A stretch of 34,989 bases of DNA from Mycolicibacterium sp. (GTDB taxonomy: Bacteria; Actinomycetota; Actinomycetes; Mycobacteriales; Mycobacteriaceae), in assembly GCF_017853185.1 (NCBI RefSeq), contig NZ_JAFMJZ010000016.1, forward strand, positions 1-34,989, read 5' to 3'. Shown one piece after another: positions 1-6,785 of the stretch. Under the pieces are notes generated by a model that had not been told where the DNA came from, made no database searches, and was given only the letters and a program-made list of their open reading frames with translations. The translations under genes and the position numbers were made by a program. The number at the start of each line of letters is the position of its first letter. Positions within the stretch are counted from its first letter, which is position 1.

Positions 1-209
1 CAGGACACCGCCTTGAACATCTGGGACACCCCGGGCTGCATCACCCAGACGGCATTGCCGGAATGGTCGATGTAGGTGGTCACTTGCCGGGTAGTGCCGA
101 CGAAGATTCCGGTCATCGCCAGCACGAGCAACACCGAGAAGGCGACGCCGATCAGCGACAGGACGAACCGCGTCCGTTCGGCAAGCAGGTTCTTGATCGC
201 AACGCTCAT
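1..209 (-). CDS. ABC transporter permease, MacB/FtsX type (N-terminal part only)
   Basis: This is the first 69 codons of a gene that runs off the left edge. The protein begins MSVAIKNLLAERTRF, followed by a hydrophobic segment at about residues 16-37 (LSLIGVAFSVLLVLAMTGIF), then the start of an extracytoplasmic region (TTRQVTTYIDHSGNAVWVMQ). This 'rigid N-terminus, one membrane helix, large external domain' start is typical of MacB/FtsX-like exporter permeases. Its ATG overlaps the stop of the cysteine desulfurase gene (ATGA), so the two are translationally coupled. By position it is the likely export part of the PGRS/LuxE-like/IscU-like/NifS gene set. An ATP-binding subunit would be expected further left, outside the window. 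Family is fairly sure; substrate is unknown. Confidence 0.72.
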   Translation of the reverse strand, partial: MSVAIKNLLAERTRFVLSLIGVAFSVLLVLAMTGIFVGTTRQVTTYIDHSGNAVWVMQPGVSQMFKAVS

Positions 210-1366
210 CGCCGCACCGCCGACTTCCCGGCTGTGCGGCGAAGGCGGTCGACCGCCTGTGCGCTCGCCGCGACGGCCAGGTCGATATCTTCCGCACTGA
301 TTTCCGGGCCGAAGGAGAACCGCATTGCTGAACGGGATTCGGTTTCGGTCAACCCCTGGGAGGTGAGGACGTGTGACACCACGTCGTCCATGGCGTGGCA
401 GGCCGAGCCGGTCGACACGTAGACGCCCTGCAGGTCGAGCATGTCGGCCAAGGTGTCGGCGCGAATGCGGTCGAACCGGACACTCACCGTCTCTTCGATC
501 ACCGGTTCCGTCGCATTCAGGTGCACCCCGCCGATCTCGTACAGGCCCTCGATCAGTCGTCGACGCAGCGTCGCCATCGCCAGACGGTGCGCTGCTGACA
601 TCCGATCGATGCACAGTTCGGCGGCCGCTGCCATCCCCATCGCACCGGGGACGTTCTCGGTTCCGGCCCGGTGGCCGGCCTCCTGGCCGCCGCCGCGGAT
701 CAATGGTGCCAGGTTGTGGCCGGTGCGCACGGCCAGCGCCCCCACCCCACGCGGGCCTCCGAACTTGTGCGCGGAGATCGAAACCAGCTGTGCGCCAAGT
801 GCTGCGATGTCGATCTTGCCCGCGGTCTGAACCGCGTCGACGTGAAGGGCGATACCCGTACGACGAGCAGTCTCGGCGATCATGGCTATCGGCTGTATCG
901 CTCCGGTCTCGTTGTTGGCGTGCATCACCGAGATGAGCGCAGTGTCTGGACGCAGGGCCGAGGCGATGTCGGCGGCCGCGATGTGGCCGTCGGGTCCCGG
1001 GTCGACGAAGGTCACCTCGACTCCGAGCGACGCCAGAGCGCGCGCGTTCTCCAGGATCGAGGAGTGCTCGATCGACGTCGTCACCATGTGCCCGGTGAAA
1101 CCCCGCGCGGCGAAAGTTCCCCACAACGCCGTGGTGTTGGACTCGCTGCCACCTGAGGTCAGGATCACCTCGTCGGGAGCGACGCCCAGGAGGCGGGCAA
1201 CGGATTGCCGGGCTTTGGCCAGAGCCTCGGTGGCCAGCTGCCCGGCGTGATGCGTGCTCGATGGGTTACCGATCAGCGCCTGGCCGCTCAGAACGGCCCG
1301 GGCGGCATCGGGATGAAGGGGTGCGGTGGCCGCGTAATCGAGGTAGATCGGCGATGTGTCACTCAC
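206..1366 (-). CDS. Cysteine desulfurase, NifS/IscS-like
   Basis: A PLP enzyme expected to take sulfur from L-cysteine as a persulfide, giving alanine. It has 386 residues, the normal family length. Landmarks: YLDYAATAPLHP near the N-terminus, SIEHSS with His101, HVDAVQ with the PLP-binding Asp177, SAHKFGGPRG with the Schiff-base Lys201, and STGSACH with the catalytic Cys323. I chose the GTG at 1366 (protein starts VSDTSPIYLD) because GAGGGAG lies about 9 nt upstream; a longer reading frame to 1450 would run deep into the preceding gene. It overlaps the IscU-like gene by 8 nt and the ABC permease by 4 nt. The operon context, without suf or isc genes, suggests a dedicated sulfur donor for the neighbouring products rather than general Fe-S assembly. 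Confidence 0.9.
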   Translation of the reverse strand: MSDTSPIYLDYAATAPLHPDAARAVLSGQALIGNPSSTHHAGQLATEALAKARQSVARLLGVAPDEVILTSGGSESNTTALWGTFAARGFTGHMVTTSIEHSSILENARALASLGVEVTFVDPGPDGHIAAADIASALRPDTALISVMHANNETGAIQPIAMIAETARRTGIALHVDAVQTAGKIDIAALGAQLVSISAHKFGGPRGVGALAVRTGHNLAPLIRGGGQEAGHRAGTENVPGAMGMAAAAELCIDRMSAAHRLAMATLRRRLIEGLYEIGGVHLNATEPVIEETVSVRFDRIRADTLADMLDLQGVYVSTGSACHAMDDVVSHVLTSQGLTETESRSAMRFSFGPEISAEDIDLAVAASAQAVDRLRRTAGKSAVRR

Positions 1367-1757
1367 CGCAATGCACTCCCTCGTCGATACGCCCGAGCCG
1401 GAAGTTCTCCACGAGGCGGCGCGCGACATCGGCGCCGAGTTCGGCGACATGCCGTTGGTCGGGGCTCAGGCCACCGGACCAGTTCAGGACTGTGGCGGCG
1501 TCGAGTGCGGTGACGTCGCTGACGGTCATGTCGGTGAGTCGATCAGTGAGTATCGAGGCAATCGCCAGGGCGGGGGAACAGCCGAAAGCCTCAAAGCAGA
1601 CTTGCGTGATGACGGAGTCGCGGACATATGCGGTGAGCAGGATCTGGTCGCCGCACACCGGATTGCCGATGAATGCCGATACGTCGGGGTGATCCAGACG
1701 GCCGCAGTTGCGAGGGTTGCTGAAGTGGTCGATCACAGCAGGACTGAAGCGGGCCAT
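1359..1757 (-). CDS. IscU/NifU-like scaffold protein, divergent
   Basis: A 132-residue protein with the IscU/NifU N-terminal fold signature: FSPAVIDHFSNPRNCG, GNPVCGD (Cys35, Asp37) and FEAFGCSPALAIAS (Cys60). In family members a third cysteine lies in an HCS-type motif; the matching stretch here reads QRHVAELGADVA (His103-Val104), so the third ligand appears missing. The protein ends with an unusual HCGE (Cys130). The ATG at 1757 lies 2 nt after the LuxE-like stop, and the end overlaps the cysteine desulfurase start, so the three are surely co-translated. It could carry a labile cluster, or only sulfur as a persulfide relay. Family confident, exact role open. Confidence 0.85.
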   Translation of the reverse strand: MARFSPAVIDHFSNPRNCGRLDHPDVSAFIGNPVCGDQILLTAYVRDSVITQVCFEAFGCSPALAIASILTDRLTDMTVSDVTALDAATVLNWSGGLSPDQRHVAELGADVARRLVENFRLGRIDEGVHCGE

Positions 1758-1759
1758 GA

Positions 1760-2899
1760 TCAGCTACCCCCGACGGTGTCGGAGAGTTCGCAGTCGGCTG
1801 CGATTTCGTGGGTGTCGATGTACTTCTCGATACTGACCGCGCAACAGCCCAACTCCGCACCCTGGCGGCGTCGGCGGAAACGCACTGTCTGGCCGGTGCG
1901 GCCGCACGGGCAGTCGCTGTCGTCGACCTCGCCGACATCGTCGGATAGCAGGAAGCCGGGATAGGCGGTGTTGATGGCGTCCAGGATCGCGATTCCGCCG
2001 GTCTTGCCGGACTTGAGTTCGATCGCCGGATCGGTGATGTCGCGGATCGAGACGTAGCACCACGGCGGCACGTGTTTACGCCTGTGCTCGCATTCGATGG
2101 CGAGCATGTTCGACTCGATCATCCCGTACATGTCTCGGATGCGGGACGGGTCCACGCCGAGGAACCGCCGGGCCTTGTCGTCGAACTCCGCACGGCTGAT
2201 CGACCGTCCGGTGTACTGCTTCCATCCGCCCAACATGATGATCATCGAGTCCGGGTCCAGCGCAAGTGGAATCGACTCCAGTTCAAGGAATCTCATGAAT
2301 CTGGCGATGATGAACGGCGGCCCGATGATGTGCCGCGTCATCCGGCCCTCCCACTTGTTCAGGTAGGCCAGTGCCTCCTCGGGGTCGAACGAGTACTCCT
2401 GCACGAGATAGCGGTGATCGTCGAGCATCGCCGTCATCAGGTTGAACACCTTGACCATGCCCATCTCGGGAACCTCGGCCGGTGACGGGCACAGGAACAG
2501 CCCGGCCCCGTCGGAGATCCCGAAGAAATCCCGGTAGCCGCCGAGAATTCCGATGGACGCTCGGGTCGTGGTCAGTGCGTCGCGCCGGGCCACCGAGGGA
2601 ACGCCACTGGTGCCGGTGGAGCGGATCTCGGTCTCGATATCGGCGAGGCCGACCGTGAGCAGCACGTGCGCGCCGGCCTGCTTGAACATGCCCACCGGCA
2701 GCAATGGGATTCGATGCAGATCGGCGAAGTCGTCGATGTCGGCCGGCGACACCGCCGCGCACTGGGCGCGATAGAAGTCGTTGTTCGCGTAGTGGTACGC
2801 GAACGCCGCACGCACGGCTTCGGTGAGTGAGGCGCGCCACTGGTGCCGCGGCACTCGAAGCGCCTCACCCGGCATGCCGACCATCGCCGCCAGATTCAC
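1760..2899 (-). CDS. LuxE-like acyl-protein synthetase (adenylate-forming)
   Basis: A 379-residue member of the LuxE/PaaK-like adenylating group. In luminous bacteria LuxE activates a fatty acid with ATP and passes it to a cysteine on a protein. Visible motifs: STGTSG nucleotide loop at 94-99, GLFLCPSP near 133-140, IIMLGGWKQYTGR at 220-232, DMYGMIESN at 257-264, FLLSDDVGEV at 316-325 and CPCGRTG at 330-336. C-terminal Cys352, Cys353 and Cys370 are candidates for an acyl or thio acceptor. The start is the GTG at 2899: AAGGAG at 2914-2909 precedes it by 9 nt, whereas the longer open frame overlaps the PGRS gene. Substrate unknown; the PGRS protein upstream and the sulfur-transfer genes downstream are natural partners. 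Confidence 0.82.
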   Translation of the reverse strand: MNLAAMVGMPGEALRVPRHQWRASLTEAVRAAFAYHYANNDFYRAQCAAVSPADIDDFADLHRIPLLPVGMFKQAGAHVLLTVGLADIETEIRSTGTSGVPSVARRDALTTTRASIGILGGYRDFFGISDGAGLFLCPSPAEVPEMGMVKVFNLMTAMLDDHRYLVQEYSFDPEEALAYLNKWEGRMTRHIIGPPFIIARFMRFLELESIPLALDPDSMIIMLGGWKQYTGRSISRAEFDDKARRFLGVDPSRIRDMYGMIESNMLAIECEHRRKHVPPWCYVSIRDITDPAIELKSGKTGGIAILDAINTAYPGFLLSDDVGEVDDSDCPCGRTGQTVRFRRRRQGAELGCCAVSIEKYIDTHEIAADCELSDTVGGS

Positions 2900-2925
2900 T
2901 ACTCGAAACTCCTTCACACCCGAGC

Positions 2926-2956
2926 AGTCCCCGCGAGGAGATTCCTCGCGGGGACT
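2926..2956 (-). terminator. Intercistronic stem-loop between PGRS and LuxE-like genes
   Basis: A perfect 14-bp inverted repeat, AGTCCCCGCGAGGA / TCCTCGCGGGGACT, with a 3-nt centre. It begins 18 nt after the PGRS stop codon and ends 12 nt before the AAGGAG of the LuxE-like gene. No T-run follows, but many mycobacterial terminators lack one. It may end most transcripts after the PGRS gene or protect that mRNA from decay, giving much substrate and little enzyme. Confidence 0.75.
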
Positions 2957-2973
2957 GGCGTCTCGCATTGGTA

Positions 2974-4647
2974 TCAGCGCACCGCGGCCATCGACATGCC
3001 GCCGCCGCCCATCATGCCGCCGCCGCACGAGGGCGATCCGTCCATGCCCATATCGCTGAAGAGCATCCCGCCCATCCCGCCGCTGCCGCCGCAGCCGTTG
3101 GTCGTGCCGGCGCCACCGTCACCGCCATTGCCGCCGTTGCCCTTGATCGGGGTGGCGTTGCCGCCGTCGCCGCCGTCGCCGCCGGCGGCTCCGACCGATG
3201 CCCCGCCGACACCACCATTGCCCGCGTTGCCCAGGAAAATCGAGTCCCCGCCGTCTCCGCCGGCCCCGCCGTTTCCTGACTGGGCGGCTCCGCCCGCGCC
3301 GCCGTTGCCACCAGCGCCGGCCACGCCGCCGACGCCGCCGCGACCGCCCGCGCCGCCGTTGCCCATCACCGCTGCGCCGCCGGCTCCGCCGTTGCCGCCA
3401 CCGGTCAGCCCGACGCCGTTGCCGCCGCGACCGCCGGCTCCGCCATCGCCCATGCCGAGGCCTGCACCGCCCGCACCGCCGTTGCCGCCCGAACCGAAGA
3501 GGAACCAGGCCCCGGTGCCACCGTTGCCGCCGGCGCCGCCGGCCACCGTCGCGGTAACACCTTCGCCGTAACTACCCCCGGCTCCGCCGTTGCCGCCGGG
3601 GCTGAAGAACATCATCCCCATCGCGCCGTTTCCGCCGGCCCCGGCCGTTCCGCCGTTGACGCCGTTGACATCGCCGCCACTGCCGCCGTTGCCGCCGGCG
3701 CCGGTCAGCCAGCCGGCCATCCCGCCGCTACCGCCTGCGCCGGCGGTGCCGCCGCCCATTCCGGTGATATTGCCGCCGTCACCGCCGGTGCCACCCGCTC
3801 CGATGATGGCAGCCATACCGCCGCGGCCGCCTGCTCCGGCAGTGCCCATCACGGCGTCGCCGCCGTTACCGCCGTTGCCGCCGTTTCCGTAGAGGCTGGT
3901 AGGCAGCATGAGTTGTCCGATGGTGATCATCGACCCGGCCATACCGCCACGGCCGCCGGCGCCGCCGCTGGCCATGCCGGTCGCGGCCGCGCCCTCGCCG
4001 CCCTTGCCGCCGTTGCCGAAGAGGATTCCGCCGCGACCGCCGTTGCCGCCAGCTGCTCCGGCCGCGATCCCGGCACCGCCGTTGCCGCCGTTGCCGAACC
4101 AGCCCGCGGCCCCGCCGGAACCGCCGTTGTAACCGCTGCCGCCGTTGCCGATCAGCCCGCCGGTACCGCCGTTACAGGCTGCCGCAGCGGTGCAGTAGGT
4201 GTCGTCGAAAGCGGTATAGCTGTACCCGTTGCCGAACAAGAACCCGGCGTTCGGTTGATCGACAGTGCCGTCACCGATGAATGTCCGGATCAGGTCGGCG
4301 ACCGGGTTGGCCGCGACAGCCGCCGCGGCTGGTGCCGTGACCTTTGCGGCTGCCGCCGGCACTGCGGAGGCGCCCGCGGCCAGGACCGGAACTCGGCGAC
4401 TTGCGGCCGGCGTGGCAGTGGAACGCGACTTTCCGGCCCTGGTGCCCGCGGCAGCCCGCGGGAAATTCGCGCCACCGCGGGCCGGGCTGGCGGTACGAGG
4501 GGATGAGCCGGATCGCGACGGCGAGGCCGTGGCGGAATCACCACTCGAGTCGGCGTACGCAACGGCTGGCGCGGTCAGTGCCGCCATTCCGATCCCGAGT
4601 GAGACGGCCAGTGTTCCAACCCGGCCGATACAGGTTCCAGCAATCAC
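2974..4647 (-). CDS. Secreted PGRS-repeat protein without PE domain
   Basis: A 557-residue protein. It starts with a Sec-type signal peptide (hydrophobic core about 10-27, likely cut after AVAYA, residue 32), not a PE domain. Residues 33-115 are an Ala/Ser/Pro/Arg-rich linker. About 134-518 is a Gly-Asn-rich PGRS array with units such as GNGGNGGAGG and GAGGRGG. The mature part has four cysteines: 152 and 158 just before the array, 519 and 541 after it. The tail (residues 525-553) has eight methionines with SCGGGMMGGGG, which could bind metal or be modified. The GTG at 4647 has AAAGGA 8 nt upstream. It is followed by a strong hairpin and the LuxE-like/IscU-like/NifS/ABC genes. PGRS proteins are surface or cell-wall proteins; this one's function is unknown. 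Confidence 0.85.
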   Translation of the reverse strand: MIAGTCIGRVGTLAVSLGIGMAALTAPAVAYADSSGDSATASPSRSGSSPRTASPARGGANFPRAAAGTRAGKSRSTATPAASRRVPVLAAGASAVPAAAAKVTAPAAAAVAANPVADLIRTFIGDGTVDQPNAGFLFGNGYSYTAFDDTYCTAAAACNGGTGGLIGNGGSGYNGGSGGAAGWFGNGGNGGAGIAAGAAGGNGGRGGILFGNGGKGGEGAAATGMASGGAGGRGGMAGSMITIGQLMLPTSLYGNGGNGGNGGDAVMGTAGAGGRGGMAAIIGAGGTGGDGGNITGMGGGTAGAGGSGGMAGWLTGAGGNGGSGGDVNGVNGGTAGAGGNGAMGMMFFSPGGNGGAGGSYGEGVTATVAGGAGGNGGTGAWFLFGSGGNGGAGGAGLGMGDGGAGGRGGNGVGLTGGGNGGAGGAAVMGNGGAGGRGGVGGVAGAGGNGGAGGAAQSGNGGAGGDGGDSIFLGNAGNGGVGGASVGAAGGDGGDGGNATPIKGNGGNGGDGGAGTTNGCGGSGGMGGMLFSDMGMDGSPSCGGGMMGGGGMSMAAVR

Positions 4648-4749
4648 TTCTGATGTCCTTTCAGGCGCGGGACGACCGTTCTCATGTCGCGTCCCTACCC
4701 AAGAGGTCGGACAGCAGAGCGCAATGGTTCCCGGAGTGGGACTTCCGGA

Positions 4750-5235
4750 TTACTTGCCTTGGCAGCAGGGCGGGGTGCCCTTACCCATCAGTCGGTGCGT
4801 CAATCCGAAGAGCCGACGACTCAGGCAGATCCCGAACACCGACCGCATGAAGGCCGCGAAGGTGGCGATGCCGGTGGCAACCTGACCCACTGTCGGCATC
4901 CCGAACCAGAAGCCCACGATCCCGAGGATCGCGAAGATCAGCCCGATGCCCTGGGAGAACCTCAGCAACGGCACCGGCTCGAACTTGACCGGAGGACTGA
5001 GTCGGGGCGCAATGAATGTGCTGAAGATGCGGCCGTACGGGTGACGTAACGGGCCGGCGCTGGCGCCGATCGCGAAGACGACGCCCTGGGCTGCCAAGAT
5101 CACTGCTGCTGCCCGAGTATTGAAAGTGGACACAACCAGTGCGGCCGCCAGCACGGTCATCGTCACCGAGGCAGTGAAACGCGGGACCCGAACATCTACT
5201 TCGTTGGTTGTCGGTGCGGTTGCGGTTGTCGACAT
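4750..5235 (-). CDS. DUF4395 family membrane protein
   Basis: A 161-residue protein with about four membrane segments (roughly 19-42, 44-62, 91-111 and 113-137), matching the DUF4395 pattern: VPRFTASVTM at the start, LRHPYGRIFSTFIAPRLSPP in the first third and MRSVFGICLSRRLFG near the end. Many relatives have a CxxC-like pair in this last motif; here it is ICLS, with only one cysteine, while the C-terminus has a CCQGK end. DUF4395 genes often sit beside thioredoxin or rhodanese genes, hinting at sulfur or redox work. The ATG at 5235 has AAGGAG about 6 nt upstream. It ends 102 nt before the PGRS gene on the same strand, so co-transcription is possible. Function unknown. Confidence 0.8.
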   Translation of the reverse strand: MSTTATAPTTNEVDVRVPRFTASVTMTVLAAALVVSTFNTRAAAVILAAQGVVFAIGASAGPLRHPYGRIFSTFIAPRLSPPVKFEPVPLLRFSQGIGLIFAILGIVGFWFGMPTVGQVATGIATFAAFMRSVFGICLSRRLFGLTHRLMGKGTPPCCQGK

Positions 5236-5319
5236 GAAAACTCCTTCTGGTCGTCGAAGGAACTAGTCGGATGCTTACCCGCAAAGGTTCCCGGGCGCGT
5301 CATTTATCTATCTGTTCAA

Positions 5320-5335
5320 GTTGCACGGGTGCAAC
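5320..5335. promoter_or_regulatory. 16-bp palindrome, operator candidate
   Basis: GTTGCAC-GG-GTGCAAC is a perfect 7+2+7 inverted repeat in the divergent gap between the DUF4395 gene and the manganese riboswitch. An AT-rich stretch (catttatctatct, 5301-5313) is just beside it, so it could sit in a promoter for either direction. It looks like a dimeric repressor site; I cannot name the regulator. Confidence 0.45.
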
Positions 5336-5350
5336 AACGGCGGTAGCGTC

Positions 5351-5471
5351 TCGTCGCGCGAAGGGGAGTAGTTCCTCCTGCCCTCGGGCGGTTGCGGATG
5401 GTCGACATACTGGCGGTTTCACCGCCCGGTCATCCACCGGGTGACACCCGGCGAGCGAGACCTTCGGACGA
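5351..5471 (+). ncRNA. yybP-ykoY manganese riboswitch aptamer
   Basis: The leader of the cation exchanger gene matches the conserved parts of the yybP-ykoY Mn2+ riboswitch: AAGGGGAGTAG at 5361-5371, GTCGACATAC at 5401-5410, and GCGAGACCTTCG at 5455-5466. The closing stem pairs CGAAGG (5359-5364) with CCTTCG (5461-5466), extended by TCGTC (5351-5355) with GACGA (5467-5471). An inner hairpin pairs GGCGG (5412-5416) with CCGCC (5422-5426). The conserved blocks appear in the order known from the solved Lactococcus aptamer. Mn2+ binding would be expected to raise expression of the exporter. Confidence 0.88.
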
Positions 5472-5492
5472 CGTAGACCACGTCGGCCGAAG
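5462..5492 (+). promoter_or_regulatory. Riboswitch expression-platform hairpin
   Basis: CTTCGG (5462-5467) can pair with CCGAAG (5487-5492), and CGACGT (5469-5474) with ACGTCG (5480-5485), giving a nearly continuous 12-13 bp hairpin. Its 5' arm contains the 3' strand of the aptamer closing stem, so the two structures exclude each other. This is the expected on/off arrangement. There is no clear T-run, so a Rho-type or mycobacterial U-poor terminator, or another mechanism, is possible. Confidence 0.7.
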
Positions 5493-5540
5493 CCTCGCTG
5501 CCCGCGAAAAGTTTCGGTCGCCCGGCTCGAGAGACTTCAC

Positions 5541-6785
5541 GTGACCACCCTCATACGTTCTGGCCTCATGCGTTCCGGCCTCATCACCGCCGCCTTCATC
5601 GCCCCGGCCATGCTGGTTCGGTTTAGCGGCATGCAACCCGATCCGGTCGCCACCATGCTGATCTTCGGCGCTGCGGTGGTCGCCGCCAGCTTCCTGCTCG
5701 CCTGGGCGGCTGAGGCCGCCCAGATCGACGTGTCCGGCGGTCTGGCGATCGCGGTGCTCGCTCTGATCGCTGTGCTGCCCGAATACGCGGTCGACCTCTA
5801 CTACGCCTACACCGCAGGGCATGTGCACGAGTACACCCAGTACGCGGCTGCCAATATGACCGGCTCCAACCGGCTGCTGATGGGGTTGGGCTGGCCACTG
5901 GTGGTGATGATCGGACTGGCGGCCGCCCGCAGACTCACCGGTGACAAACTCACCGGTAATGGGGGCACGGTCCTGGAACTGGAACCCGGCAACCGCATCG
6001 AACTCGGCTTCCTGCTGATCGCCGGCATCGTCGCCTTCGTCATTCCGGCCACCGCGCAGATCCACCTCGTGCTGGGCGTCGCGCTGCTGGCCTGGTTCGG
6101 CTTCTATCTGTTCAAGGTCAGTCAGGGCGAGGTGGAGGAGCCCGATCTGATCGGCACCGCCGCGGCGATCGGTCTGTTGCCGGACCGCGCCCGCCGTCGC
6201 ATCGTCGTCGCACTCTTCGTCGTTGCCGCGGTGGTGATCCTGCTCTCGGCAAAACCCTTCGCCGACAGCATGATCAGCGCCGGCACCCAACTCGGCATCG
6301 ACCGATTCCTGCTGGTGCAGTGGCTCGCGCCGCTGGCCTCGGAGGCGCCCGAGTTCATCATCGCCATCATCTTCGCCGCCCGGGGCAACGCCACCGCCGC
6401 GATCGCCACCCTGATCTCATCGAAGGTCAACCAGTGGACACTGCTGGTGGGTTCCCTGCCGTTGGCCTACCTGGCCGGCGGTGGCGGGGTCGCCCTGCCC
6501 CTCGACCCTCGCCAGGTCGAGGAGACGCTGATCACCGCGGCCCAGACCATGATGGGTGTGGCCCTCATCCTGTCGCTGCGCTTCCATCGCCGCACCGCGT
6601 GGATGTTGTTCGGGCTCTTCATCATCCAGTTCGCGGTGACCTCGACGGAGGGCCGGCTGGTGCTGAGTGCGGTCTACGGCGTCCTGGCGTTGACCGGTTT
6701 CGTCGTCAACCGGCGTCACATCGCGCCGACCCTGCGCGCACCGTTCGATCAGAGCGTGGCGAGCCAGCCGTCCAGTTCGGCGTAG
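5541..6785 (+). CDS. CaCA-family cation exchanger, predicted Mn2+ exporter
   Basis: A 414-residue membrane protein of the sodium/calcium exchanger superfamily with the two expected alpha repeats: IAVLPEYAVDLYYAYTAG with ANMTGSNRLL (Glu81, Asn105, Asn110), and ASEAPEFIIAIIFAARGNAT (Glu268, Glu271) with SSKVNQW. About ten membrane helices are visible, with a cytosolic loop around 190-215 between the halves. The GTG start has a GAGAG stretch 7 nt upstream. The riboswitch in its leader argues for manganese export, with calcium as the alternative. Its end overlaps the convergent hydrolase gene by 37 nt. This gene lies at the edge of the conserved mycobacterial block. Confidence 0.87.
   Translation: MTTLIRSGLMRSGLITAAFIAPAMLVRFSGMQPDPVATMLIFGAAVVAASFLLAWAAEAAQIDVSGGLAIAVLALIAVLPEYAVDLYYAYTAGHVHEYTQYAAANMTGSNRLLMGLGWPLVVMIGLAAARRLTGDKLTGNGGTVLELEPGNRIELGFLLIAGIVAFVIPATAQIHLVLGVALLAWFGFYLFKVSQGEVEEPDLIGTAAAIGLLPDRARRRIVVALFVVAAVVILLSAKPFADSMISAGTQLGIDRFLLVQWLAPLASEAPEFIIAIIFAARGNATAAIATLISSKVNQWTLLVGSLPLAYLAGGGGVALPLDPRQVEETLITAAQTMMGVALILSLRFHRRTAWMLFGLFIIQFAVTSTEGRLVLSAVYGVLALTGFVVNRRHIAPTLRAPFDQSVASQPSSSA

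Noticed and set aside
1760..3028. Longer start for the LuxE-like gene at 3028 or 2968
   Set aside because: These starts would overlap the PGRS gene end or lie upstream of the hairpin; the GTG at 2899 has a strong AAGGAG at proper distance.
2843..4132. Plus-strand Pro-rich frames opposite the PGRS gene
   Set aside because: They are the antisense reading of Gly-Asn-Gly-Gly codons, giving long Pro/Ala-rich strings with no start signals or known domains.
2974..4647. Calling the Gly-rich gene a PE_PGRS protein
   Set aside because: The N-terminus is a signal peptide with an Ala/Ser/Pro-rich linker; the usual PE domain of about 100 residues with its Pro-Glu motif is not present in this frame or just upstream.
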